A stretch of DNA of 64,000 nucleotides from Balaenoptera acutorostrata (GCF_949987535.1 NC_080078.1:30648942-30712941); one strand, 5' to 3'; numbered from the stretch's first letter, positions 1 to 12,235 are shown. Notes: generated by a model from the letters alone, not told the origin. Numbers and translations: made by a program.

Positions 1-99
1 ATGCCCGTAGGTAATCAATTTTGCCCCCAGTGAATTTATTAAGACATCCTTCCAAACAAATATAGCACTTTCTCCAAAAGGAATCCTGGCAAATCAAGC

Positions 100-260
100 G
101 TTTTCAAGTTTGTGGTATGTCAGCCTCTCCAGTTAGCTGGACAGCTCCTTGAGGGCAGGGACTGTGTAAGAATAATATTTGTGTCCTTGGTCAAGTTCTC
201 CCAGAATCGGACCCTGGGATGCAGATGCATTGCACGTGATTCATTAGGAAAGTACTCCGA
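100..260 (+). mobile_element. Possible LINE L2 fragment
   Basis: CAGCTCCTTGAGGGCAGGGA is a typical L2 3'-end word; the rest is diverged. Confidence 0.35.
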
Positions 261-899
261 GGAGAAAACTGACAGCAAGGGGATGGGGAAGCAGGATAGG
301 GAAAGGAAAGTAGCCAAAGATGAGATTTCAGACCAAGTCTAGCCATAGCCTGATCCTGCAGGGAGCTCTGGAGGGTAAATGGTTTCTTAGAGTCTGACCC
401 ACCTCAAGTCAAGGCGGGCTGGGCTTATACACTCCTGCCCCCGTGAGTCATTGGGGATGTCAACTCACAGGCACTTCTACAGCTCTGAGATACGAGTGAC
501 AGGGATCCTGCAGCTCAAAGACAGTCCTTCCAAGAAGGTAGTGGGAGTGAACGGGGCACGTAGAAGCTGGGGAATGAGCACAAGAGAACTAGTAGAAGCG
601 GTGGGTGGGGCACCAGTGGTGTCCGCTACACTCTCTAGCCTCAGTTCCCAGACCCTGAAGCAAGATGGGTGCTCCATGGTGTTGGCTGAATGAATAAGTG
701 AATTCGTGTCCAGGGTTTCAGGCGGGTGTGGATTGTACTGGGTGCAAGGTGACTAGAAAGGCAGAAAACTCTTAGTGAAGAAGGCTCTTCCAAGCTTCAG
801 GGACAGGATGTGGATGGGCAGGGCCTGGAATTCCAGTGACAGCGGCAGGTGAGGTTCAAATGCCATCATGATGCCATGCCCTATTCTCTGAGAATGTTC

Positions 900-1090
900 C
901 AGTAGCAATCATTATGTTTGTGTGTTGTTTTGACATGTATGACTTGCTTTTCCATTTAATTTTCTCATTGGGCCCTTAAAACATGCTCATGAAAGAGATG
1001 CTTCATTTTGGATGAGACAGCTGAGGCTCAGAGAACCCACTAAGTTTCAAATACTGGAGGAGTGACAGAGCTGGGGCTTGGACCTGTCAC
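900..1090 (-). mobile_element. MIR SINE, inverted
   Basis: AATTTTCTCATTGGGCCCTT and GACAGCTGAGGCTCAGAGAA with AGCTGGGGCTTGGACC. Confidence 0.7.
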
Positions 1091-1569
1091 TACAGGTGGT
1101 TGACAGTAACTAGCTTCCTAAGGATGCTTAAGACGATTATTTAATGAAGTTGCTCTTTCTCTGGGGTAGCTCAGTGTAAGGTAGAGGTTGTAAAATTGGT
1201 GGCCCACATTCTAATTCTCCGATGTGTTCTGGGTAGCACGATGCTGTGGTCTTAACCCTCTTAGTTGGGATTGTGGCAGCTGTCCCCTTTAGATGGATCA
1301 TCCCATCTCCAGTTTTTAAACATTCCCCACCACTCCCTATAGCTGCGCTATCCAGTGAGGTAGTCAATTAGCCACATGTGCAATGTGACGAGTCCAAATT
1401 GAGATGTCCTCCTGAAAATTTTAATTTATAAATCTGGCTCCCATTGGATTTGTATTGGATAGTGCTGGCCTAGAATCTCCCACATCAGGCCAGCATCTTG
1501 CATTTTCACTGCCTGCCTGACTCTGTAGGCACATGAATTTGTAATCCCTGCTGAATGAGAAGGAAGTAT

Positions 1570-1685
1570 AACCTGGAGGAGACTAGAGTTCAAGTCTTGG
1601 CTGTAACACTTGCTGTGTGATTTGGGGAAATTACCTTCCCTCTCTGTGCTTGGTTTCCTCATTTCATGATGAAGACTTTGGACGT
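1570..1685 (+). mobile_element. MIR SINE
   Basis: GAGTTCAAGTCTTGGCTGTA, CACTTGCTGTGTGATTTGGG and TTGGTTTCCTCATTTC. Confidence 0.75.
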
Positions 1686-1979
1686 AATTTCTAACTTTCT
1701 ACAACTGAAACTTCCTCTCCCACACACCTCTGAATTTACCCTTTTGTGGTGGGATGCTGCCTGCCAGCTTTGAGCTGAGCTTTCCCTGCTGGCAGCCCCT
1801 CCTCTTGCCCTGATTCCCAGCACTCCGGCTGCTTCTACATCTTTGGGGAGCCCTGTTTCTATCAGGGGCCTCCCTCCTCACTCCACAGGGGGTTGAATCC
1901 TGGATCATTCCTGCTTGGCTTGTTGTTTACAAAATGAGAGGTTGACCATGTTTCTCTTTTTTGGTTAATAACTGCAATT

Positions 1980-2260
1980 TGCCCTCATTTAATTCACATA
2001 TCTTAGCTACTAGTTTGCTCACCTTCAACAATTATTTTCATGCACCCTTGGGCTCATAAACCATTGCTCCAAGTGGTGTGTTGCCTATTTTAAGAACTTA
2101 ATTTGTTTGTAATGTGCACATCAGCTGCATGATTTGTTTCTTGCTTGTAATTAACTTTTAAGCTGATGCCATTCCCCCACCAAAAATGAAACTCAAGGTA
2201 AAGTTGGTAAGATTAATCATGCTAGCTGCATCCAAATCTTCCAACATCTTCATCAGACTC
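1980..2260. other. AT-rich block without recognisable repeats (candidate conserved element)
   Basis: Words such as TTTAATTC, GTAATTAACTTTTAAGC and AGATTAATCATGCTAGCTGC, with homeodomain-like TAAT cores, and no transposon signature. Confidence 0.3.
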
Positions 2261-2750
2261 AGCAAGTTTGGGGGAAATGATATTTTTTCCTTCCACTTCC
2301 ATCTGTTACCCTGCCGATCTTGGAGCCAATCCATCCATTAGCGGGCTTGAGTGTCAGAGTTGGAATCTGACACTTTCCAGTTTCTGTACCAAGAAACTCC
2401 CTCCAAACCCTCTTACCCTGCAACTTGAACTCATCTCCTCCTTCCTGAGAGCGTCCCCAGACGCATGGGCACTGATGAATCATGAAACCCATTACTGGGT
2501 TGTGTAATACCTCCCCAGTTTCTCTTATTGCTGTTGCTGATTTCCATGGTCTTCTGCAATGATGTAAATCAGCAATGTCTTGGATTCATAATCTGCACTG
2601 CTGGGGGTAGTGATTGGGTTGGACAGAGCCAGCTTTATTAATCTTTCCATTTAATGACACCCTATCTGTGGGTCATGTGTGAAATCTATATTCCAGGCAA
2701 CTTTCTTCTGTGGCTGAGCAAATTTAGAAATTAGGTTGTACTAGATTCAT

Positions 2751-2912
2751 GCTTCTCAAGCCTTAATGTGCATATGGGTCCCTGAGAGATCTTGCTAAAA
2801 TACAGATTCTGATTTAGTAGGTCTAGAGTGGGCCCTGAGAATCTGCATTTTAGCAAGCTCCCACAGAAGCCAATGCTGCTAGTCTAGGACCACACTCTGA
2901 GATGTGGGCACT
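2751..2912 (+). mobile_element. MER5-type hAT transposon
   Basis: CTTCTCAAGCCTTAATGTGC, GATTTAGTAGGTCTAGAGTG and CCACACTCTGAGA in MER5A order. Confidence 0.85.
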
Positions 2913-3000
2913 GGACTGCAAGCCTGTGAAGACTGGAATCGTATCACTGGCACATGGAAGGTCTCCACTGTTTGCAGACTGAACGAGTGAATGAATGAAC
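2913..3000 (+). mobile_element. LINE L2 3' end, short
   Basis: TGCAAGCCTGTGAAGACTGG, CACTGGCACATGGAAGG and GAATGAATGA. Abuts the MER5 copy. Confidence 0.5.
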
Positions 3001-3081
3001 TACACTCAGGAATACAGATTACTCTCTACCAGATCGATCTAATTGGAATGAGATGTGTTCCTTCCTTATTGCCACACTAGC

Positions 3082-3100
3082 AAAAAAAAAAAAAAAAAAA
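3082..3100 (+). repeat. Poly(A) run of 19
   Basis: Isolated A-run, with no SINE head found upstream. Confidence 0.88.
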
Positions 3101-3989
3101 GGTAGCAATTTTATATATGTCCCAACTTAGGAAGGGCTAAGTGTCATATGCCCATTTATCTCCTCCATATATGTGGTATTTATGTGTGTGCACACGCATA
3201 TGTTTGGCTTTTGGCAGTGAATTTATAGTAACAGAACTGCTCTTCGCCATGCGTCTCTTTCTAAGTATAGCCTGACTGCCTTCATCTGAAAGGGCCTGCT
3301 TCCAGAGAGCCCTGCAAACTGAGAAATCCTTGTTCCTGTTTTTAAGATTCTTCGGAGAGCTGCCTGGTTCTCCCTCTGAAGCCCTGGCTTTTCCAACGTC
3401 CTTCCAGCTCTCTGATGACATCAGTGGAGGAGCTTCAGTTAAGTGCTGACTCTCTGTAATCCTTCTCTTGAATATCCTGAAGCTTCTATTATTTGTTAGC
3501 TACTACGGATGGGTTAATTTTTTTCTTGAGGCCAAGGTTGTAAATCCATTTATATACACACCGAGACTACTTTTTTGAAAGTGGGGGTCAGGACGTAAGA
3601 TGGGATGAGGGTACTCATTTAAACAGACAAGAGGGCAGAACGCTTTAAATGGGATCCATTTCCTAATGCACCCGATTTTACATTTAGAATTTCGTATTCG
3701 CTTTCTTCAGGAGGTCCTCTAAAATGTTTCGGCTTTAGGATCCACCTGAATCTCTTCCTCCAAGACAGGCTGTGGGTTCTCCTGGATTTTCCCACCAGCC
3801 TCCCTGGACAGTTTTGGGCCCCTGAGGTTTCCTGACTTGACCTCCCCTGTGGGATGTGGGAGAAAGTCAAAAGGAGGAACTCAGAAGTTGTTATTTGCCC
3901 AAAGCCTCATGACTGTGAGACAGTAGAGACATTCCACAGACTCAGGCAGTCTGACCCAGAGCCAGCAGTCTTGCCTATAATGCTCCGCT

Positions 3990-4153
3990 GTTGTGCTTCT
4001 CAAATTTAATGTGCCAAGGACTCTCATGGGGACCTTGTTAAAATGCAAGGTGTGATTTGACAGGTCTGGGGTGGGGCCTGAGAGTCTACAGTTCTAACAC
4101 GCTCCCAGGTGATGCTGATGCTGTTGATCTGTGACCCACACTCTGAGAACCAT
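3990..4153 (+). mobile_element. MER5A-type hAT transposon
   Basis: GTGCTTCTCAAATTTAATGT, GGTCTGGGGTGGGGCCTGAG, AGGTGATGCTGATGCTGTTG and CACACTCTGAGAACC. Confidence 0.9.
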
Positions 4154-4154
4154 G

Positions 4155-4312
4155 ATCTAGTGGTCTCACTCCTGAATGCACATTGAGATTTAAAAAAAAA
4201 AAAAAAAGGCCACCCAGAAATTCTGATTTAATTGGTTTGGGGTGCAGCAGTCTGAGCATGATGAGTTTAAACGTTTCCTGGATGAATCCAGTGTGTAGCA
4301 GGGCTGAGAAGC
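4155..4312 (+). mobile_element. MER5-type hAT transposon, diverged
   Basis: Directly follows the previous copy: CCCAGAAATTCTGATTTAAT, GGTTTGGGGTGCAGC and GCTGAGAAGCACTG. Contains an A-run of about 16. Confidence 0.65.
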
Positions 4313-4916
4313 ACTGTTTTGGCCTTTTGTTGAGACTTCATCGGTTCCAGGACCCTTCTCCCCCACCCCCAAGACCTCCACCCATCTGTTCTCCTACAGA
4401 ACAGTGCAGTACCCCACCTCCGGGGCAGGGGAGACCGGACTGGGGCAGACTTGGGGCCTCCTCCCCAGCCCTTGTCCTGCCCTGGGCTGGTTGGTTGCAC
4501 TGGAGATGCTCTGGGTACCATGGCAGTGGGGAGTGGGCAGGTGTTAGGCTAAGTCTGACCAGGTACACGACAAGGAGGGGAACAGAGGTCTCCCCTGGGG
4601 AGCCAGGAGACACTTCCAAGTTGTTCCTTGCTGAAATATTCATCTGCTTAGCTGAAAATAACTTCCTCATTGCTGAGGAGGCTACCAGGGGTTCCCCTCC
4701 TGCCAGAAAGGGGGGCAGTAGGGGCTCTGGAATTCCAGGAAAGTTGATACCACCAGACCAGGATGTGTCAGCAAGCCCTGGAATACTCACTGCCTAGGAG
4801 GCAGCTGTGTGGGGGCCTTAGAGCATCTCAGCCCCATCATGGATCCAGGTGATGAAGGTCACCTAGCCCAGCTGTTTTTCAGTGATCTAGATCTTTACAG
4901 GAGATGCATCAGGGGG

Positions 4917-5401
4917 TTTATTAATTTCCTATGGCTGTTGTAACAAATTAACTCAAACTGAGTGGCTTACAAAAAACACAAATTTACCTTACAGTCCTGG
5001 AGGTCAGAAGTCTGGTGCAGGTCTCACTCAGCTAAAATCAAGGTATTCTTCTTGAAACCTCCAGGGGAGAATCTGTTTCCTCATCCTTTTCAGCTTCTAG
5101 AGGCTGCCTGCCTTTGTCGACTCATGGCTCTTGCCTCCGTCTTCAGTGCCAGCAGCGGCAGGTTGAGTTCTTCACACACATCATCACTCTGACCTCTTCT
5201 ACCTCCCTCTTCCACTTTTAAGGACTCCTGATTAATTGGACCCACCTGGATAATCCAGACTACACTCCCTATTTTAAAGTTAGTTAACAACATTTAATTT
5301 CACCTGAAACCTCAATTTCCCACTGCAGTGTAACAGAATACATTCACAAGTTCCGGGGATTAGGATATGATATCTTTGGGGGGCCATGATTCTGCCTAAC
5401 A
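4917..5401 (-). mobile_element. MaLR (MLT1-type) solo LTR, inverted
   Basis: Inverted copy of the same LTR type as at 50.2 kb: TGTAACAAATTAACTCAAAC, CTTCCACTTTTAAGGACTC and GGGGGGCCATGATTCTGCC. Flanked by GGGGG on both sides, consistent with a 5-bp duplication. Confidence 0.85.
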
Positions 5402-5464
5402 GGGGGTTGGGGGTCAGTCTGAGTGTGAGATCCCTGTTTCCGATCCCTTACTTCAACCAGACCA

Positions 5465-5586
5465 TTTTTTTTTGGCTGCACCGCACGGCATGTGGGATCT
5501 TAGTTCCCCCCGACCAGGGATTGAACCCATGCCCCCTGCAGTGGAAGCATGGAGTCTTTACCACTGGACCACCAGGGAAGTCCCAG
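5465..5586 (-). mobile_element. CHR-type SINE, short form, inverted
   Basis: T-run and GGCTGCACCGCACGGCATG at the left, head ending CACCAGGGAAGTCCC at the right. Short target duplication CCAGACCA at 5457-5464 and 5587-5594. Confidence 0.87.
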
Positions 5587-5699
5587 CCAGACCAGTTTTG
5601 TTAAATATGCAACCACGCAAAATTTTCTTTCAAGAGAGTATTCCAAGGCTAACAAGTTTTTTCAACCAGTGGTCAGGTCCCTCCCTGCTCCAAACAGGA

Positions 5700-5845
5700 T
5701 CCCTGGATAAGCAGCTGGATATCACCTGGTAGCTTGTTAGAAATTCAGAACCTCAGGCCCTGCTCCAGACCTGCTGAACCAGAAACTACATTTTCGCCCA
5801 GACCTAGGGCAATGTGTGTGCACACTGAAGTTAGAGAAGGCCTGG
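5700..5845 (-). mobile_element. MER5-type hAT transposon, inverted
   Basis: ATCACCTGGTAGCTTGTTAG, AAATTCAGAACCTCAGGCCC and CCAGACCTGCTGAACCAGAA are the inverted MER5A order. Confidence 0.8.
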
Positions 5846-5846
5846 G

Positions 5847-6012
5847 TTAGTCCCCTGTAACCATAGCTGCTCACTGAAACAACCTAGAGAGTTTTAAAAC
5901 ACACTGATGCCTGGGGTCCACCTGATTCATGGCCTGGGGTGTGGCCTGGGCACTGGGATTTTTCACATCTCCCAGGGACTGAGATTCTGCGAGTCCAATC
6001 TGGGAACACCTG
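5847..6012 (+). mobile_element. MER5-type hAT transposon
   Basis: GAGAGTTTTAAAACACACTG, ATGCCTGGGGTCCACCTGAT and CTGGGAACACCTGGAC. Tandem with the previous inverted copy. Confidence 0.65.
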
Positions 6013-6304
6013 GACTAGCCCAGTTTCCTCTGTGGGCAGAAGAGGCCATTTCCCGGAGAGGGAAGGTGACTTGCCCAGGGTCACTGCCCATCCCAGGAGA
6101 GGACTCACACTCTTGACTTTATGGATTGAGGATTTCTGCCCCTACTAAGAAAACAAAAACAGTAGCAACAATATCAGTGTCATTTTGGGTGGGAAGGGAG
6201 GAGGATCCTTTTATTTTTTCCTGCCTATATCCTTCTTTAGAGTTTGAATTATGTTGGAGTATATAAAAATGCTAAAGACTGGCTAAGAGACAAATCATAA
6301 TGAA

Positions 6305-6445
6305 AACTCAGGGCTCTAATAGTGGTGACCATTTTTGGAAAACCCACCATGTACCAGGAAATTTGTACACATTTTTTCATTTAATCCTCATTGTGCCTTG
6401 GCGGAGTGGGAGGTAATTGCCCCATTTTGCACATTTTTGTGTAAC
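6305..6445 (-). mobile_element. MIR SINE, inverted, weak
   Basis: CACCATGTACCAGGAAATTT, CATTTAATCCTCATTGTGCC and TGCCCCATTTTGCAC. Confidence 0.5.
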
Positions 6446-6909
6446 CTCTAGAGTTCTGTCGATTAGGCACTGGAACCTAGCGGACAGCTGACCCCTTGGA
6501 TGACCCACAGTTAGCTCTTGGCTTGGCCCCTGTTACAAGGCAGGAGGTTTGGGTGTGCAGTAGCCCCCAAAGATCTTGTCCTAATTTCCTGTCTCAGGAA
6601 GTTCTCCCAACTCATCTGTCGTGTGCTTTGTGGGTCACTGTTCTTTGACCATCAGCATCGGACCAGAAACAAGTTTCTGTGTGTCCCCTGCCCATCTCCT
6701 TTTTTTCTTTTCTTTTTCCTCTTGTCTGAGTGGAGGCATCAAGAAACCATCTGCCTTTGCCTTTATTAATTTGGTTCCCAAATAGCCTCATGGCACAACC
6801 ATACATTACAGAGGAAACACTAGGAAATCTTAATTATTGTTATTATTAACTTTTTGAAGTTCACACCCAATGCATATCATTTACCTGCTTTACTGGGTTA
6901 GTCATGAGG

Positions 6910-7090
6910 ATGATAATGTAACAATAAATAGCTAACACTTAGTGAGGCTTACTCCTTGCCAAGTTTTGTTCTTTACCTGTTTAAGCTCATTTAAATCTCA
7001 CAAGCCGGGGAGACAGTACAATCATAGCCCCATTTTACAGACAAGAATATCAAGGCTCAGAGGAAATGGGCTGATGCTTGGAAATGGCCC
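6910..7090 (-). mobile_element. MIR SINE, inverted
   Basis: AATAGCTAACACTTAGTGAG, CATAGCCCCATTTTACAGAC and ATCAAGGCTCAGAGGAAATG. Confidence 0.75.
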
Positions 7091-7125
7091 AGTCCGTGGC
7101 CACAGGCAAGTGTGCAGTCATGGGT

Positions 7126-7166
7126 TTCCCCTCCCTCTCCCTCCCCTTCTCTCTCTCTCTCTTTCC

Positions 7167-7233
<67 letters not shown>

Positions 7234-7235
7234 CC
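7126..7235 (+). repeat. (CT)n polypyrimidine tract
   Basis: About 110 nt almost entirely C and T. The pure (CT) run covers about 7168-7220. It generates spurious Ser-Leu and Arg-Glu repeat frames on the two strands. Such tracts can form intramolecular triplex DNA. Confidence 0.95.
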
Positions 7236-7684
7236 TGACAACAGTCTGGTCAAATCCCAGAGCTTCCTCAGAGGACACCCTGTTGAGGGTCCTTACTCTG
7301 GGAGACGTCAGCCCACTCTCTTCACCTCAGTTTCTCCTCCTAGGCTCTGACTTTCTCTCCGAGGTGCTGGGAGGATTCTGTAAATAGTTCCTTCGAGGTG
7401 CTGGAAGCACTGGGTGGAGAAACTCACTATAAATACCCGGCATTTATAATTAGTCTTTGTGGCGGCACAGTTCTGCATGTGGGGGAGGCAAGCACCTGCA
7501 GGGGCGGAAAGTCAAAACGCAGGGCCTGGGGCTCCTGAGAGCTGGCTCCATAGTGCCACCTGTGCTGGAGAGGACCCATGGGAGTGAAGCCTCCCAGACA
7601 GGAGCACGGCGGCAGGGCCCCCCTGCAGCCTCAGACAAGAGCAGCGGGGGCTGCTAAGGGCTCCCAGCTCCATTGCTCCCTGTC

Positions 7685-7845
7685 TGTGAGACCTCCTGCA
7701 AATTATTTTGCTCATTTGAGCCTCAGTTTCTACATCTGTAAGATGGGAATGATCATTCCTATTGTGAAGAGTTAAAGATAATGTGTATAAAGCTCCCAGT
7801 ACTGGTGCATGCAGTAGGTGCTTAATACATGTCAGATTCTTCTTG
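7685..7845 (+). mobile_element. MIR SINE
   Basis: GAGCCTCAGTTTCTACATCT, GTAAGATGGGAATGATCATT and GCAGTAGGTGCTTAATACAT. Confidence 0.8.
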
Positions 7846-8429
7846 TTCCTTTGTGTGCACAGCTAGGCAGACACCATCTCACTTGCATATCAGATGGGTT
7901 TCTCCTGCTTGAAGACTTTCTGAGACTCTCTATTGGCGGCAAAGGCCCCCCATGCTGCATCTTATCCCCGTGGTCCTCCTCTGAGCTGAGACTCACTTGC
8001 TCACAGCTGTCCACCTCAAGACTGTGTCCAGCATCTTCTGCTTTCTTCCCTGGGGCCTTTTCAGATGTTGCCAGAACCTGCTCAACCTATGCAAAAGTGC
8101 AGAAGTGCAGAGAAAAGAGCCAAGGGAACAACCATCAACCAATGGGGAAGGGAGCTGGTGGATAAATATGCTACCCTCCCTCCTTTAGGAGGAAATTTCT
8201 GGGAGGCTCCCTGCTTGCCTCTCAGAAGTCCTGGCAGCATCAAGGAACACCAGCAGTCATCTTGATGGTGAACATGTATCCATGGCTTTCCCTACCAAAT
8301 CTTTCCACAACCTCATTCCTATTTCTTGAAATCATCTCCCATATAAACCACCTGCACTAAATCCTTGTCTCAAGCTCTGCTTTTGGAGAACCCAACTCAT
8401 GACATCATCACACCTGGAATAAGATCCAA

Positions 8430-8935
8430 ACTCCTCACTGTGACTGCAGGGTCCAACATTTTCATCATTCCTTCCTCATCTCCCATCTCTCTCCCTGTTT
8501 CCCACTGCCTTCCAGTCATGCCAGCCTTCCATCACCTTCCTTAAACTTACCAAGCATTCCCTCCTCAGGGTCTTTGCACATGCTGTTCCCTCCGACTGGA
8601 ATGCCCTTCCCCTAACTCTTCGTCTGTGTCAGTCCTTCAGGTTTCAGCTTAAACATCAGTCCCTTAGAGAGTGTCACTCCCTCTTGGCCTCATCTCCTGC
8701 AGGTTCTAACCCCCTTTATTCTCTCTCACAACAGCCTGTTTCCTTTCACATATATGGATTTGAAATTGTATATTTATTTGAATATTAATTGTTACCTGTC
8801 TCCCCTACTAGGCTGTAAATCCCATGTAAATATGGATGGGCTCTGCCTAGTCCCATGGACTCTATAGCATCTGGCACAGCTCTTGACACAGGGGGTATAG
8901 TTAATAAATATTTATTGAATGAAGATGGAATGCAG
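8430..8935 (+). mobile_element. LINE L2 3' region
   Basis: GATCCAAACTCCTCACTGTG, GGTCTTTGCACATGCTGTTC, CTGGAATGCCC and the terminal AATAAATATTTATTGAATGA are in L2 order. A good long copy. Confidence 0.88.
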
Positions 8936-10034
8936 GTTGGTCGGTTCCCCCTCCAACCCAAGCTTTCTCTATCTGTCAGACTGCGGGATGTTGGCAGAGG
9001 GCTTTTATGGGGAGTGGTAAGGAGTCAGGAAAATACAGTCTCCATCCTCACCTCCCTCGCTCCCACTTTGCCAAGAGCAGGGTCAGTGGTGACTGAAAGA
9101 CACTCTCCAGTCTGGACTCAGGCTTCAGGAGGACATATCCAAGTGCTTCCTCCATGAACAGGAGATTTCTTACACAACTGACCCTGTTCCCATCTGGAGC
9201 ATGGCTGGGTGTGACTTCAGGGGGCCGGAAGGTTGATCTTCACTGTCAGCCTCTGTAAGGATAGGGCCAACTTGCAGCTGGTCTGTGTAACTCTATGCTT
9301 ATCTCCAGAGACACTGGAACCATGGACTTGGCCAAGAAGGGATGGGATGTATTAACCAGTGATTTATAGTGTGCTGTCCAAAGTCCAAAACCTCCTGGAG
9401 GTGCCGTGTACGAACTTGCTGCACAGTTTGTTGGAAAAATGTAGATGAATGGTGTGCACCTGGTTTCAGTTTATTATGCCAGTTACTCAGCCCAGTTTTG
9501 GCTGTGTGACCGGAGGGAGGCAAAACGAACAAATGTCTCATGGAAACTTATGCCTTGGCATCCCTGAGGCTGAGATCTCCCACATACAGTTAGGTGGTTC
9601 GTGGTCCGGAGACCAGGCTAGTTCTGTGTGACCAAGAGGGGCATTATGGATCTTCCTAAAGTTGCTCTGAGTTTCCTTTCTCTTATTTTCTGCATCCTTT
9701 GCTTGTAACGAAGTCTTTTCATGACTCTTGCTTTGCTGGAGTCTTGTGAGTCCTTTCAGTGATCTGACCCAGCATAGTTGCTGCAGCCTCTCTGGTATGC
9801 TGGGCCTTAGTTCCTGGTAATTTCCTCTCTTGACACTGAAATTGGAGAATCCTGGGATGTTTCATCTGGGAGGGCTCTGAGGGCTTTGGGACTGGCATCT
9901 GTTTCTTATGGATGAGAAGATGGAGCCGTGGAGACCCAACCTACATCTCATGGAGAAGAGAGAGCATCAGAAACCCAACCTGAAGGTGTGAATTGCCCAT
10001 AATCACCAAGCAAGTTATACTCAGAGGAAAGGAA
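8936..10034. other. Unassigned intergenic stretch
   Basis: No gene or confident repeat seen. The frames at 8855-9157 (+) and 9299-9541 (-) show no domain or plausible conservation. Confidence 0.5.
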
Positions 10035-10510
10035 TGTTACCTATAATCCCATCATCCAGAGACAACAGTGGCTAACATTTTAATACCTTATCTTTTAGTC
10101 TTTTTTCCTTTCATATATATAATTAAACATAATTGACATATATTGAATAAGCCATTTTACCCTTTGCCTCAATATTACATTATGAGCATTAGTTGACGAT
10201 CTTATAAAGACTCAATTTCTTCATTTGTAAAATGGGAATAACAATAATAATGATAATAATACCTGTACCTATATTATAGGGTTGTTGTGGGGATTAAATG
10301 AGAAAATGCATGTAAAAGCTTTTAGCCCAGTGTGTGGTATATACTAAGTGCTCAGTAAAAATTATTATTATAATGAAATATTTAAAATCACAAATGGCTG
10401 CAGAGTAGTCTATTGAGTATGTCATTATTCACGTAACTATTCCTTTATTGAACCCACAGGTGATAGTTAAGAATCAGGTAATCAAGTTATTTCTCAACTT
10501 TGTTTTTTCT
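10035..10510. mobile_element. Old LINE-like fragment interrupted by MIR
   Basis: ATCCCATCATCCAGAGACAA and, after the MIR at 10200-10370, AATGGCTGCAGAGTAGTCTA and TCCTTTATTGAACCCACAGG. A common ancient repeat pair; the family is not assigned. Confidence 0.4.
10200..10372 (+). mobile_element. MIR SINE
   Basis: CAATTTCTTCATTTGTAAAA, TATAGGGTTGTTGTGGGGAT and TACTAAGTGCTCAGTAAAAA. Confidence 0.82.
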
Positions 10511-10511
10511 A

Positions 10512-11699
10512 TGCAGCACTGTTACCTTCGAGAAAAGCAAAAAGTCAAGGCAGAGGCCACTGGAGCCCATGTGTTGCTGATAATGATGATCACAGCTGCA
10601 AAAAAAAATAAGGGGTGCCCTGAGCTACTAGACCCTCTGATGATGGGGAGACTGTCTCAGTTGGAAGTATCTTGGAGCTTAATGCAGAGCAAGTGCACAA
10701 AATCACTGTGACAGTGGGATGGGATGGGATTGACCGTGCAGATGCCCCATAGATGTTGGACAGAACAGGAGACCCAGGATCAAGTGGCCTGGGGGAGAGG
10801 TCAGCAAGGGTGTCTTGGAGCAGGTACAGCGGTGTTGTCACTATAGATTTATGTCCTGGTGGAAGCTCCTCTGAAAGCTCAACCTGAGACAAGGACATGG
10901 GTGCTGGTGTTTTATTTGGGAGAGGACCCCAGGAGGCAGGAGGGAGAGAGTAGGGGGTGTGTCCTGGGAGGGAGGAAGCCAATAAAAGGTGTGTTATAGA
11001 ACTATGGACACCTGGTCCTTGGGGCCTTTGGGACCCTTCGAGGAGCCACTAGAATGTACTTCAGAATTGTCCCTCCAGAGCACGGGATCCTGGGCATTTA
11101 TCCATGATGGTTGATGGTTGCCTCCGGGTGTAACTCCTCTGCAATTCCAGGCTGCCCTGTGCATGGAGACACAAGGGGCTGAACGTCTGTAGTTCTGCAA
11201 AAAGACCTGAGACAGAAACATGGAGGGATGTGGGAGCCTAGGAGGGATGGTGTCAGGTGCATGGGATCCAGACACGCAGCTGCCACTGAAGCTGGTGGGT
11301 CAAGAGAAGCTAGAGGGACGAGGGATTTGCTTCAGAAATGAGGATGACACGGTGCTTCAGTGCCCTCGCCCTGCAATTCCATGCCTTCCACTGTAGTCAG
11401 GAAATTCTCCCTTGTGTCCACCGTGAATCTCTCTTGCTGTGGTTTTTTCCTGTTTCCCTTTGTTTTAGCCTAAAAGGAGATGCAGAGCAGCTGGCTGTGG
11501 TCAGATGGCAATGCTAGAAAAGCTACAGATTCTTGGCAGCCCACCCCTCCAGGTTCACTTCGGGCTAGACCAGTGCCCCCAGAGGACCCCTCTCTCCTTT
11601 CCTGTTCTCTTTCTTAATCCACTTACACAGGATGTGAGCACCGAATGTGGCCTAATTGTTTGCTCCATTGGGTGGTCCAGATGCTAACGTCTCCCCTTT
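10512..11699. other. Unassigned intergenic stretch
   Basis: No named feature. GATGGGATGGGATGGGATT at about 10715 is a tiny GGGAT repeat. The minus-strand frame of 130 codons at 10590-10982 has no recognisable domain. Confidence 0.5.
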
Positions 11700-11900
11700 A
11701 ATGATAGCTACAGCTGACATTAGTTATTTACTGTAAAGCAGGCCCTGTGCTAGGTGCTTCCCTCATCTCAACTCTGAACTGCCCCTGTGCTAGGTTCTGT
11801 TAATACCCCGTGGTGTGGACGAGGAGGCTGAGGCCCAGAGGGGTAGACGTTTCAAGCATGAGGTGGGACAGGGCTTCCAGCCATAACCACGCCAGCTGCT
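11700..11900 (-). mobile_element. MIR SINE, inverted
   Basis: CAGGCCCTGTGCTAGGTGCT, GACGAGGAGGCTGAGGCCCA and GGACAGGGCTTCCAGCC. Confidence 0.65.
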
Positions 11901-12044
11901 CCCCTCCCTTGGAGCAGGTGTTCATTCACCTCTTTGTAACATGCTGTGTGCTCAGATGCTCAAGGGGGCACCTTGGGGGCACTTTGTGTACCTGCCTGGT
12001 CTTGAGTAGGAAACAACTCTTAGCACTTGGGAAAGTGATAATCG

Positions 12045-12235
12045 AAGTAACATTAATAGTTACTGTACATTGAGTAACATATGCCTGTTACCTCTGCACC
12101 TGTCCAACCCCCATTGGACAGATGAGGAAACTGAGGCTCTGGGAAGTGGGGATTTACCCAAAGCCACACAGGTGGTAAGCGTGGGAACCAGGTATCAAAC
12201 TCAGCCTGTTTGATTGCAAAGCCCGTGAGATTCCC
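12045..12235 (-). mobile_element. MIR SINE, inverted
   Basis: GACAGATGAGGAAACTGAGG, CCCAAAGCCACACAGGTGGT and GGAACCAGGTATCAAACTCA. Confidence 0.82.

Noticed and set aside
4183..4797. 204-codon open frame (+) with a 150-codon frame opposite
   Set aside because: Starts in a poly-A-derived Lys run inside a MER5 copy. Proline- and glycine-rich with no domain; typical of GC-rich noncoding DNA.
7050..7387. Ser-Leu and Arg-Glu repeat 'proteins'
   Set aside because: Translations of the (CT)n/(GA)n microsatellite.
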